A model generated the notes under the pieces. That model searched no databases, was not told the origin of the DNA, and saw only the letters and a program-made list of their open reading frames with translations. Positions 1 to 5,544 of a DNA stretch of 7,451 nucleotides are shown one piece after another. Within the stretch, counting starts at the first letter, position 1. The number at the start of each line of letters is the position of its first letter. Position numbers and translations under genes: made by a program. Location of the stretch: contig JAKDNQ010000100.1 of assembly GCA_030456405.1 (NCBI GenBank), forward strand, positions 1 through 7,451, in the 5' to 3' direction. This DNA is from Nitrospira sp. GTDB taxonomy: Bacteria; Nitrospirota; Nitrospiria; Nitrospirales; Nitrospiraceae.

Positions 1-88
1 AGGAGAGGGATCTCACGGAAGCCGAACGCTAGCCATACTTGTTTCACGGCGTGAAGGGCCAGTCTTCCCTAGGTGGAGGTTCAACTAA
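1..88. other. Non-coding left flank beyond the tRNA fragment
   Basis: No credible gene lies here. It contains a 13-base dyad, TTCACG-G-CGTGAA, at 43-55, one GTTTCA at 41-46 that matches the repeats right of the tRNA fragment, and a CCTAGG at 68-73. If the element is integrated this would be host DNA downstream of the tRNA. If the molecule is a free or circular form, this side would be the other arm of attP, and the shared GTTTCA slightly favours that reading. The window alone cannot decide. Confidence 0.4.
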
Positions 89-117
89 TGGAGCTGGCGA
101 GAGGAATTGAACCTCCA
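74..117. repeat. 11-bp perfect inverted repeat spanning the tRNA 3' end
   Basis: TGGAGGTTCAA at 74-84 is the exact reverse complement of TTGAACCTCCA at 107-117. The right arm is the T stem and loop of the tRNA fragment. The left arm lies outside the tRNA, 5 bases from the CCA end. The 22-base spacer holds the acceptor strand. An RNA read leftward could form this hairpin instead of the normal T arm. The left arm may be a copied piece of the T arm or a recombinase core site. Confidence 0.6.
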
Positions 118-133
118 ACCTGCGGTTTACAAA
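89..133 (-). tRNA. 3' half of a tRNA-Thr(UGU) gene; integration att site
   Basis: Read on the minus strand this is the 3' half of a class I tRNA: anticodon loop TTTGTAA (133-127, anticodon TGT), 3' anticodon stem ACCGC (126-122), five-base variable loop AGGTT, T stem GGAGG with loop TTCAATT and CCTCT, acceptor strand CGCCAGC, discriminator T and encoded CCA (91-89). The 5' half is missing. Bases 134-138 do not pair with ACCGC, so homology ends at the anticodon loop. Tyrosine recombinases commonly use tRNA 3' halves as attachment cores, and an integrase gene begins 187 bases away. The complete tRNA should lie at the other end of the element, outside the window. The Thr assignment rests on anticodon and acceptor; tRNA-Tyr (GTA) would need a long variable arm, which is absent. 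Confidence 0.8.
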
Positions 134-146
134 ATCTTTTTGTCGG

Positions 147-260
147 TGTTTCAGCCCGTTTCATCTGGTTGAATTTTCTGCTGTAACCTCCTATTATACC
201 TTACTATTTCGTCTTTCTTGTGTTACAGTCCGCTTCGTCGTGTTTCATCCAATTTCACGT
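147..260 (+). repeat. 10-bp phased GTTTCA repeats, candidate integrase arm sites
   Basis: Two clusters of 10-base units share a GTTTCA-like core. The first has TGTTTCAGCC at 147 and CGTTTCATCT at 157. The second has TGTTACAGTC at 221, CGCTTCGTCG at 231, TGTTTCATCC at 241 and AATTTCACGT at 251, the second of these being weak. Every step within a cluster is exactly 10 bp, about one helical turn. Short direct repeats in pairs between the core att site and int are typical of arm-type sites bound by the N-terminal domain of P4- and lambda-type integrases. A regulator binding near the int promoter is the alternative. In addition, CTGTAAC (181-187) and GTTACAG (222-228) form an inverted pair. Confidence 0.5.
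169..197 (+). promoter_or_regulatory. Candidate sigma70-type promoter for the integrase
   Basis: TTGAAT (169-174) and TATTAT (192-197) are separated by 17 bp, close to the consensus. A start near 204 would give a leader of roughly 115 bases before the ATG at 320. It sits between the two repeat clusters, so integrase or a regulator bound there could control it. It is the best-spaced promoter match upstream of int, but has no experimental support. Confidence 0.4.
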
Positions 261-267
261 GTTTTGC

Positions 268-309
268 TGCCTAGCGACTGCCTAGGAAGGCCCTAGGAAA
301 CCTGAGGTT
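268..309. promoter_or_regulatory. Three CCTAG motifs at 11-bp phase plus a dyad before int
   Basis: CCTAG begins at 270, 281 and 292, exactly 11 bp apart. The last two are full CCTAGG palindromes (281-286 and 292-297). Right after them is the dyad AACCT-G-AGGTT at 299-309, which includes the weak GAGG ribosome binding site of int (304-307). Repeats on one face of the helix at a gene start look like an operator for a repressor, possibly autoregulation. The palindrome recurs in other non-coding parts of the window (68, 5958, 6104). Confidence 0.4.
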
Positions 310-319
310 AAAAAACCGC

Positions 320-1705
320 ATGGCCACGCCAGCCGCCCATCTCGCACTCGTCACCACGGAAAAAGCCCGCCCTCGTCACGCACATTTCGATGTGAAAACC
401 CTTAAGGGTCTTAAGGCTCCGCCGAAGCGGATCGACACCCACGGGCAGGAAGTCGTCAACCAGGTGACCTATTGGGATGTCAGCACCAAAGGGTTTGGCT
501 TGCGGATTTCCAGCGCCGGGACGAAAACCTGGATCTGGATGGGGCGGGTACCGAAGCATGGCCAGCGGATCACCGCGCGGTATCATCTCGGACCCTACGC
601 GGAGCACGAAGGCGGGCCGGGGCTCACCCTCGCGATGGCGCGGCGCAAGGCCCATGACTATCAACAAGCGGCGGATCGGGGCGACGATCCTGGCCAACAC
701 CTCCGAGACGCGAAGACCGAAGCCCTGACGCGCAGCGCTCAGACATTCCGGCGTGTGGCGGAAGAGTTCCTGGCAACCCATCATCCCAAAAAAAAGAAGG
801 AGCTAGCTCCGAGCACCTTGCGGCGGTATCGAGGTCTTTTGCTCGGGCCTGACATGAAAGACTGGTTCGCGCGCCCGCTCGCCAGTCTGACCCGCAGCGA
901 TATGATCGACCTGTTGCACCGGATGCAGCGGCGCAAGCGTATTCGAGGAAAGGGCAAGCTCACTACAACCAGCAATAGAATGCTGGCTGTTCTCCGCAAG
1001 CTTTTTAAGTGGTCGATCCAGAGAAACCTCATTCTGCTCTCACCGGCCAATGATATTGAGCCGCCTGCCGCAGAAATTCCGCGCGATCGGCACCTTTACG
1101 GGAATCAGCTCCACGGTCAACCGAATGAACTCGCGTTGCTCTGGCGGGCCTGTGAGTCAGTCGGACCCTTTGGTCCGCTGCCGAAGCTGCTAATACTTAC
1201 GGGTCAGCGCTTAAGCGAGGTAGCCGGGATGCGCCAGGAAGAACTGCTCGATCTCGACGACGCCGACCCACGCTGGTTGATTCCAGGGAGTCGCACGAAA
1301 AATCGAAAGGTGCATCTCGTCCCGCTCTCGCCGCTGGCGGTGCAGACGATTCGATCTGTGACACGGATGGGGAACTCTTCATTCATCTTCTCTGGCTCCG
1401 GCCTGACGCCATTCAGCGGCGTCTCTTCGCTCAAAAAGCGGATCGACGCACAGATCGACCTGCTGAAACGCGAACACCCGGACCAGTACGACCGCCAGTT
1501 TGTCACGCCGTGGCGATTTCACGATTTGCGGCGAACGTTCAAGACTGGACTCGCGGAACTCGGTGTGAATGCCGACGTGCGCGATGCTCTCGTGAATCAC
1601 ACCCCGCAAGGACTCTCGGCGCATTACGATCACGGTGAATTTGTCCGAGGCAAGCGCGAAGCCATGCAGACGTGGGAGCGAGCGATTAAGGAATTGCTGG
1701 CATAA
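320..1705 (+). CDS. int: P4-type tyrosine recombinase (integrase)
   Basis: A 461-residue site-specific recombinase that should integrate and excise the element at the tRNA-Thr att site. Residues about 25-125 resemble the arm-binding N-terminal domain of P4/CP4-type integrases (WDVSTKGFGLRI, then a GPGLTLAMARRKA helix). Residues about 140-255 are the SAM-like core-binding domain, and 275-455 the catalytic domain. The active site is complete: R297 in LTGQRLSEVAG, K327 in SRTKNRKVHLVPL, H401 and R404 in HDLRRTF, H427 in VNHT and nucleophile Y436 in HYDHGE. Length and order are normal for the family. The ATG at 320 has a modest GAGG at 304-307. It reads away from the att site, and its TAA overlaps the next ATG (TAATG), implying coupling. 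Confidence 0.95.
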   Translation: MATPAAHLALVTTEKARPRHAHFDVKTLKGLKAPPKRIDTHGQEVVNQVTYWDVSTKGFGLRISSAGTKTWIWMGRVPKHGQRITARYHLGPYAEHEGGPGLTLAMARRKAHDYQQAADRGDDPGQHLRDAKTEALTRSAQTFRRVAEEFLATHHPKKKKELAPSTLRRYRGLLLGPDMKDWFARPLASLTRSDMIDLLHRMQRRKRIRGKGKLTTTSNRMLAVLRKLFKWSIQRNLILLSPANDIEPPAAEIPRDRHLYGNQLHGQPNELALLWRACESVGPFGPLPKLLILTGQRLSEVAGMRQEELLDLDDADPRWLIPGSRTKNRKVHLVPLSPLAVQTIRSVTRMGNSSFIFSGSGLTPFSGVSSLKKRIDAQIDLLKREHPDQYDRQFVTPWRFHDLRRTFKTGLAELGVNADVRDALVNHTPQGLSAHYDHGEFVRGKREAMQTWERAIKELLA

Positions 1706-2073
1706 TGGCGCGACAAGGCCGACCGGCAAAGGGTATCTCGTATCAGGGCGTCGAAGAGGTCACGGCATGGGCGAATGCAAATATGAGGGAACACCAGGGC
1801 CTGCCGTCGAATCCTGAACATCGAGAAATCGTGATCGGGGCACTTATGATGCGACTAAAGGACGTAGACTCGAACCTGTTTCTACACTGCTACCGAGCCA
1901 TCGGGACGATCGCCAACCTGGAAACATGCCGATTTGCGTCAAAAGACCGCATAGAGGAAGAAATCGCAAGAGAAGCCTACAACATCGTTCACGGGAAAGT
2001 GCGCCGATTGACACATGCTCCGTTCACCCTCCAACAGCAACGGGGAGCCCTGATTGATTATATCAGTAAGTAG
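1705..2073 (+). CDS. Hypothetical protein coupled to the integrase
   Basis: 122 residues of unknown family. The ATG shares one base with the integrase stop (TAATG), and AAGGAA at 1688-1693 can serve as its ribosome binding site. The protein starts with a basic RQGRPAKG segment that resembles a short AT-hook, followed by a mainly helical, charged body (EEVTAWANANMREH at 16-30; KDRIEEEIAREAYNIVHGKVRR at 80-101). There is no signal peptide or membrane segment. Position suggests a DNA-binding accessory factor of recombination or a regulator, but this is inferred. The frame stays open past the TAG stop for another 86 codons (see 2134-2334). Confidence 0.7.
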   Translation: MARQGRPAKGISYQGVEEVTAWANANMREHQGLPSNPEHREIVIGALMMRLKDVDSNLFLHCYRAIGTIANLETCRFASKDRIEEEIAREAYNIVHGKVRRLTHAPFTLQQQRGALIDYISK

Positions 2074-2133
2074 AAATATCACGTTAACACCCCTAAGACC
2101 AGGGCGCATTGGATCGAGCAGCACTGGGGCCGG

Positions 2134-2334
2134 ATGATCGCTATCTGTTCGCCGATTCACTGCTACTGCCAGCACTACGATACCGACCACGCCGGACTCA
2201 TCCATACGGCGAAGCAGGCCGATAAGACCGTGTCCTTGTTCAGAACTGCCGCAGACCTCGCCACCCTTGTTGTGGCCCATCTTCACACAATTACTCCAAA
2301 TCAGGCCGAGAAGCTTCGGAAGACCCCCCTCTGA
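2134..2334 (+). CDS. Doubtful small ORF, possibly the cut-off 3' part of the gene before it
   Basis: 66 codons from the first ATG, in the same frame as the 1705-2073 gene with no stop between 2074 and 2334. The third codon positions are GC-rich as in the real genes nearby, and a terminator-like hairpin begins at its stop, both of which support coding. Against it, the ATG has only a GGGG at 2126-2129 and no good ribosome binding site. The product has a His/Cys-rich start (CSPIHCYCQHYDTDH, residues 5-19) and an amphipathic remainder, and I do not recognise it. Options are a real small gene, an extension read through the TAG at 2071-2073, or the tail of a longer gene broken by one nonsense change. 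Confidence 0.4.
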   Translation: MIAICSPIHCYCQHYDTDHAGLIHTAKQADKTVSLFRTAADLATLVVAHLHTITPNQAEKLRKTPL

Positions 2335-2385
2335 GTTTCGGTACTCTTTTCGCCTAAACAAGGTGCCGAAACTCTGCCCGTTTTT
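2333..2385 (+). terminator. Hairpin plus T tract, candidate intrinsic terminator
   Basis: GAGTTTCGGTAC (2333-2344) pairs with GTGCCGAAACTC (2363-2374): nine perfect pairs plus three more including one G-T wobble, around an 18-base loop. TTTTT follows at 2381-2385 after a 6-base gap. It begins within the stop codon of the 2134-2334 ORF and would end the integrase transcript before alpA. The large loop and the gap before the T run are not ideal, so it could also be an operator upstream of alpA. Confidence 0.5.
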
Positions 2386-2389
2386 CGCG

Positions 2390-2417
2390 TTACAGTTGCG
2401 CCTAGTTACGGCATATT
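2390..2417 (+). promoter_or_regulatory. Weak candidate promoter for alpA
   Basis: TTACAG (2390-2395) and CATATT (2412-2417) are 16 bp apart, between the hairpin at 2333-2374 and the alpA start at 2450. The match to consensus is weak, as expected of a regulated phage promoter. GTTACAG at 2389-2395 is the same 7-mer found at 222-228 in the att region, so a shared binding protein such as AlpA or Int is possible. Confidence 0.25.
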
Positions 2418-2449
2418 TTCACGCGCTATCGAACGAGGAGGGGAAAAAC

Positions 2450-2653
2450 ATGACGACGGCTCCAGCACCAGAAGGCTTGCAGATTTTACGAGAGAAGGCT
2501 CGTTTTCGTCTCACTGCCATCAGTCGTGTTCAGTGGTGGCGACTAGAAAAAATGGATCGTGTTCCGAAAAGAATCCAACTCGGGGACAATTCCGTCGGAT
2601 GGCTGCGCCATGAAATTGAAAGTTGGATCAAGGCTAAAGCCGCTGGACGCTAA
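2450..2653 (+). CDS. alpA: AlpA-family transcriptional regulator / excisionase
   Basis: 67 residues, the usual size of the AlpA family (phage P4 Vis and CP4-57 AlpA), small winged-helix proteins that activate or repress phage genes and assist integrase in excision. The family pattern is clear: helix-turn-helix ISRVQWWRLEKMDRVPKRIQLG at about 24-45, followed by VGWLRHEIESWIKAK at 49-63, with the expected W at the start of the recognition wing and the ExxxWI end. The ATG at 2450 is fixed by a very strong GAGGAGGGG at 2435-2443, 6 bases upstream; an upstream ATG at 2267 lacks such a site and would add unrelated residues. AlpA is a hallmark of Gram-negative PICI satellites, where it controls the switch to excision and replication. 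The next gene starts 4 bases after its stop. Confidence 0.9.
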   Translation: MTTAPAPEGLQILREKARFRLTAISRVQWWRLEKMDRVPKRIQLGDNSVGWLRHEIESWIKAKAAGR

Positions 2654-2657
2654 AAAC

Positions 2658-3218
2658 ATGAAAAAGATACTCAGCAAACCTGAATATGTGTCGGTCGCGG
2701 ACTTAGAGCGATTTCAGCATTATAAAGATCGGTGTCCTCCGTGGATAAAGTTGCATTGGGCGTTGCTTGATCATCCAGGCTTCGTCGCACTCCCTGAGAC
2801 CAGCCGATATCATTATATTATGTGCATGCTTCTCGCCAGTCGCGTAGGAAATCGCATTCTGAATGATAGGACGTACCTGGCCCGAAGCATGCGTCTCTCA
2901 GAACCAGTTGATCTAACCCCGCTAATCCAGTGTGGTTTGTTGCTAGCATGCCGCAAGCAACAGGCTAGCAAAGTGCTAGCGCCGCGCGAGCAATCCTCCT
3001 CTCAGAGGAAAGTCAGAGTCAGAGAAGAGAAGAGAACATTCAGAGAAGAGGGTTCGCCGGAGGACTCGGAGGGCGTGATAGGTGGAACGAAATCAGAGAT
3101 TCAGAAGGAAAAAGAAATCCGAAAGCGATTCCCCCATCTGGCCAACACGGCAGAATTTCAATCGGTCGGTCGGACCGCTCCCAAGCGGAAGCCGACATCG
3201 ATGCTGGAGATCTTGTGA
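2658..3218 (+). CDS. Phage replication initiator-like protein
   Basis: 186 residues. Residues about 10-97 match from memory the conserved N-terminal winged-helix domain of many phage replication proteins: ERFQHYKDRCPPWIKLHWALLDHPGF, then LPETSRYHYIMCMLLASRVGN, then LARSMRLSEPVDLTPLIQCGLL. The usual counterpart reads YQHYKDRNPPWIKL...LPDASKAHL...LLASR...INATEPVDL. After residue 100 the protein becomes polar and basic/acidic (RKVRVREEKRTFREE), also typical. It probably binds the element's origin and recruits host replication proteins, like lambda O. No Walker motifs or primase motifs are present, so it is not a helicase or primase. ATG 2658 follows the alpA stop by 4 bases and is likely coupled. 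The stop overlaps a GTG (GTGA) at 3215. Confidence 0.7.
   Translation: MKKILSKPEYVSVADLERFQHYKDRCPPWIKLHWALLDHPGFVALPETSRYHYIMCMLLASRVGNRILNDRTYLARSMRLSEPVDLTPLIQCGLLLACRKQQASKVLAPREQSSSQRKVRVREEKRTFREEGSPEDSEGVIGGTKSEIQKEKEIRKRFPHLANTAEFQSVGRTAPKRKPTSMLEIL
2942..3056. other. Candidate replication origin inside the initiator gene
   Basis: GCTAGC palindromes occur at 2942, 2964 and 2975, spaced 22 and 11 bp. They are followed by a purine-rich stretch on the plus strand from about 3003 to 3056, with TCAGAG at 3002, 3013, 3019 and 3040, including the 11-mer TCAGAGAAGAG repeated 21 bp apart (3019-3029 and 3040-3050). The cluster lies just after the DNA-binding domain of the initiator gene, where lambda carries its O iterons and adjoining asymmetric purine-rich region. 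Placement and phasing are seen; function as an origin is inferred. A plain explanation is codon bias for Glu/Arg/Ser in a low-complexity linker. Confidence 0.35.
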
Positions 3219-3466
3219 CATCGGACGAAACCAGCAGCCCGGACGAGTCCATGAATCGGGCTGCCAAGGTGTTCTTCCAGCGACTCGAAGAGCATTTCGA
3301 AAACGTGCTCCCAGCCGAAATTTCACATGTCCCGCCACGCGCCAAGTCTAGACACAAAGGAGGAACAAGCGATGAGTGTCAGCAGCAAAAAACAGAAGCG
3401 GCACGAGGCATGGGAAGAGAGTTTGGGCGGATCTTTTCCGGAGATCATGGTGGACGATCAAGGTGA
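3215..3466 (+). CDS. Possible small ORF overlapping the initiator stop
   Basis: 83 codons from a GTG that overlaps the previous stop (GTGA), a common coupling arrangement. The first 45 codons look coding: GC-rich third positions and a plausible helix MNRAAKVFFQRLEEHFENVL at residues 13-32. The last 32 codons overlap the better supported gene at 3372 in another frame, and from about 3350 codon use declines. It may be a real protein with a long overlap, or one truncated by a frameshift near 3345. No family recognised. Confidence 0.35.
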   Translation: MTSDETSSPDESMNRAAKVFFQRLEEHFENVLPAEISHVPPRAKSRHKGGTSDECQQQKTEAARGMGREFGRIFSGDHGGRSR

Positions 3467-3785
3467 GGAACCCTGGCTGATGTGGGTGTATCACGTCGCG
3501 CCGTTTGAGGTGAGGGTGGAGATTCCCTTGGTGGCGGTGGATTATTTTCCCTGGCTGTACATCGACGGGAACGATCAATGCTTGAGTGATTCAGCGTTGC
3601 AATCTAGCTCCGAGACGTACTACAGGGCCATGACGCGGGTGCAGTTGATGGATGAGAACAGATTGGCGATTGCGTTTAATAGGAAAACGGGACTGGCGGA
3701 GTTGGAGAAGGCAGCAACGAGGGCCGGATTGTTTGGAAAACGGGAGCCACGATGCTGTGTGATTCCACAATGGACGACGACATAG
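3372..3785 (+). CDS. Hypothetical protein between replication and capsid genes
   Basis: 137 residues of unknown family. The ATG at 3372 is chosen over the upstream ATG at 3327 because AAAGGAGG ends at 3363, 8 bases before it. The N-terminus is basic (SSKKQKRHEAWEE); the middle is rich in aromatic and beta-type residues (EEPWLMWVYHVAPFEVRVEIPLVAVDYFPWLYIDG, about 32-66); the end has RCCVIPQ. No signal peptide or clear transmembrane helix. By position it could be a satellite regulator or a head-related accessory gene, with nothing in the sequence to choose. Stop TAG at 3783-3785. Confidence 0.7.
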   Translation: MSVSSKKQKRHEAWEESLGGSFPEIMVDDQGEEPWLMWVYHVAPFEVRVEIPLVAVDYFPWLYIDGNDQCLSDSALQSSSETYYRAMTRVQLMDENRLAIAFNRKTGLAELEKAATRAGLFGKREPRCCVIPQWTTT

Positions 3786-3850
3786 TCTGAAGCGATGAGT
3801 GCAACCTCTCAACGAGTGGCGCAACACTTTCAGGTAGATCCCCAGTAAAT

Positions 3851-4207
3851 ATGAAACACAGCGCCAAAAGAAAGGCATCGATCCCGATGACACCATCCGC
3901 CCCGAGCCCCGACGCGACGATTCTCGGACGGAAGATCCTGCAAGGTTTCGCGAGGGGCAGGCAGCGAGCCATTCAAAAATCTCAAGAAGAGGCGCGGGGG
4001 CGAGGGTATGCCAAGATGATCCTGCGGCTCGCAATCGCCGACTTCCAGGCGGGACGATCGGGCAGAGGTAGGGCCGGACGTATTTCAAGGAAAATGGGCG
4101 GGACTCCGAGCGAAAGGCATACAAAAAGAATTTTGGACGCGCTCTTGAGGCGGTCAGATTCCACCATGCTATCCTCCCGACATATTCACCACGGAGGGAC
4201 ACCATGA
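3851..4207 (+). CDS. Small basic protein coupled to the capsid gene
   Basis: 118 residues, very basic, with GC-rich third codon positions through most of its length, which supports coding. The section ARGRGYAKMILRLAIADFQAGRSGRGRAGRISRKMGGTPSERHTKRILDALLRR (about 47-101) looks like a small helical DNA-binding module: a Gly/Arg-rich turn, then a helix pair as in homeodomain-like folds. The start is uncertain: ATG 3851 has little ribosome binding site, and ATG 3887 has AAAGG 12 bases upstream. The stop overlaps the capsid start (ATGA at 4204-4207). It may regulate the head operon or bind DNA; unknown. Confidence 0.6.
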   Translation: MKHSAKRKASIPMTPSAPSPDATILGRKILQGFARGRQRAIQKSQEEARGRGYAKMILRLAIADFQAGRSGRGRAGRISRKMGGTPSERHTKRILDALLRRSDSTMLSSRHIHHGGTP

Positions 4208-5295
4208 ATCCATCTTCCCGCTTGAGTCCGCAGCTTGAAGAGTCCGCCCGGCTCCTGGACCAATTCACGCGCAACAGATTTTTAGAGTTCGAGGAACTTC
4301 AAGCCGAAAAACTTCTCACCCGGCTACAAAAAGATGATGTTCCGTTCTCGCTCGCCCGAACAGTGCGAGGGCTTTCCGACGAGGCATTGCACAAAAAAGA
4401 CCGCGTCTATTTGGAAAAGGTCGCGGAACGAAATGGCGTCCCATTCGATCGGCAGCGGCCCTATATCGAATTTCGCGATCTGGCCGTCGCGGGCTCGGGT
4501 GGCGTCCTCGTGGGGAACCAAATGAAAGAGCCGGTTGATCTTCTCAGACCATGGAGCGTCACGGCTCGCGCCGGGATGCTCGTGGAAACAGGCCTTAGGG
4601 GGAATCTCGCAGTCCCAAAAGTCTCGGGGAAAACGACGCCTAGCTGGGTGGCAACCGAATCGGCCCAAGTCGCGCCCTCGCAACCGACACTCAGCCAAAT
4701 TGCCATGACCCCGAAAACCCTCGGGAATGTCGTCGTCTTTTCTAGACAGCTTGGATTACAAGCAAACGCTGATCAGTTCGTCGGGCGGGAATTGCTTCGG
4801 TCGATCGGAACCGCACTCGATCAAGCGGTGCTCAATGGAAGCGGAACCAGCGGCCAACCGCTCGGGATCTTGAACACGACCGGCATTCAAACGCAATCCG
4901 GCGCGACGCTCAACAGCGGGGCCTGGTCGATGAAACAGAAAACCAGCGAAGCGAACGCCAACGATGAACAGATCAGCTTTATTTCCACGCCGGCAGTTCG
5001 CGCCTTGCTGGAAACGCGCGAACGGGCTACAGGCGGCGGTCGATTTGTGTGGCAGGAAGACAAAGTGGCGGACCGACCGGCCCATGTCACCACCGATATG
5101 CCCTCAGGGGTGATGGCCTGCGGCGGTTGGGCGTTGATCTATCTCGGAATTTGGGGGAGCGGATTCACCTTAGAGATCAACCCTTATGATCAGACCGGAT
5201 TTAAATCAGGCCTGATTCAGGCCCGGATGCTGATCAGCTGCGATGTGGCCGTGCTGCACCCATCCGCCTTTGTCAAGGCGGATGGGATAACCTAA
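4204..5295 (+). CDS. HK97-family major capsid protein
   Basis: 363 residues forming the head shell. Residues about 1-90 are a charged helical region (likely scaffold/delta segment, with FSLARTVRGLSDEAL at 48-62). The HK97 fold begins near RDLAVAGSGGVLVGNQ (91-106). Diagnostic stretches are GNLAVPKVSG (133-142), SQPTLSQIAMTPKTLGNVVVFSRQL (159-183) and FVGRELLRSIGTALDQAVLNGSGTSGQPLGILNTTGI (192-228), the classic NGSG...QPLGILN motif. The ending DVAVLHPSAFV (347-357) is also typical. The N-terminal linker resembles that of capsid proteins elsewhere fused behind a prohead protease, but here that protease is absent. GGAGGG at 4193-4198, 5 bases before ATG 4204, gives strong translation, as fits an abundant structural protein. 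No portal or protease lies on either side. Confidence 0.95.
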   Translation: MNPSSRLSPQLEESARLLDQFTRNRFLEFEELQAEKLLTRLQKDDVPFSLARTVRGLSDEALHKKDRVYLEKVAERNGVPFDRQRPYIEFRDLAVAGSGGVLVGNQMKEPVDLLRPWSVTARAGMLVETGLRGNLAVPKVSGKTTPSWVATESAQVAPSQPTLSQIAMTPKTLGNVVVFSRQLGLQANADQFVGRELLRSIGTALDQAVLNGSGTSGQPLGILNTTGIQTQSGATLNSGAWSMKQKTSEANANDEQISFISTPAVRALLETRERATGGGRFVWQEDKVADRPAHVTTDMPSGVMACGGWALIYLGIWGSGFTLEINPYDQTGFKSGLIQARMLISCDVAVLHPSAFVKADGIT

Positions 5296-5348
5296 ATATA
5301 TACCCTATGTCTTGGGTCAGACATTGGAAAGGAATAATGAGGAATACC

Positions 5349-5537
5349 ATGGAAACCACATCGGAACCGAAGAATGACCCGCGATTGACGAAGCTCGTTC
5401 AGGTCCGAGTCACCCGCGCCTTTTACGTGGCCGGCCGGCCGCTTTGGATTGGCGATGAAGCGATGATTGAATTTGCCATCGCGCGAGATTTGCGTGACAT
5501 GGGGAAGTGCGTCCTTCTTGAGGAACAGGAGCCGTGA
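5349..5537 (+). CDS. Small capsid-adjacent protein, paralogue A
   Basis: 62 residues. ATG 5349 is preferred because GAGG at 5339-5342 sits 6 bases upstream; ATGs at 5307 and 5337 are alternatives. Residues 19-54 form a compact domain, VRVTRAFYVAGRPLWIGD then EAMIEFAIARDLRDMGKC, reminiscent of short proteins or domains beside phage capsid genes that read like vRaFyv.G..l..Gd.......A..L..mGk. The same domain recurs in the next gene at 21 of 36 identical positions without gaps, so the two arose by duplication. A head-decoration, connector or head-assembly role is inferred only from position. Confidence 0.75.
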   Translation: METTSEPKNDPRLTKLVQVRVTRAFYVAGRPLWIGDEAMIEFAIARDLRDMGKCVLLEEQEP

Positions 5538-5544
5538 GGCGAGC

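Noticed and set aside
308..784. Minus-strand frame opposite the integrase start
   Set aside because: The integrase is certain from its catalytic residues; this frame is its antisense shadow.
1939..2361. 140-codon open frame on the minus strand
   Set aside because: It is antisense to the 1705-2073 gene and the 2134-2334 frame, with no recognisable domain.
3795..3848. 17-codon ORF between the 3372 and 3851 genes
   Set aside because: Too short, no good ribosome site and no recognisable product.
4145..4172. TTGAGG and TGCTAT with 16-bp spacing as a capsid promoter
   Set aside because: Weak match within coding sequence of the upstream gene, which overlaps the capsid start and already implies cotranscription.
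3591..4274. 227-codon open frame on the minus strand
   Set aside because: It covers the genes at 3372, 3851 and 4204 in antisense, its product is an unstructured Ser/Arg/Leu-rich mix without a family, and it has no ribosome site; the forward genes have better starts.
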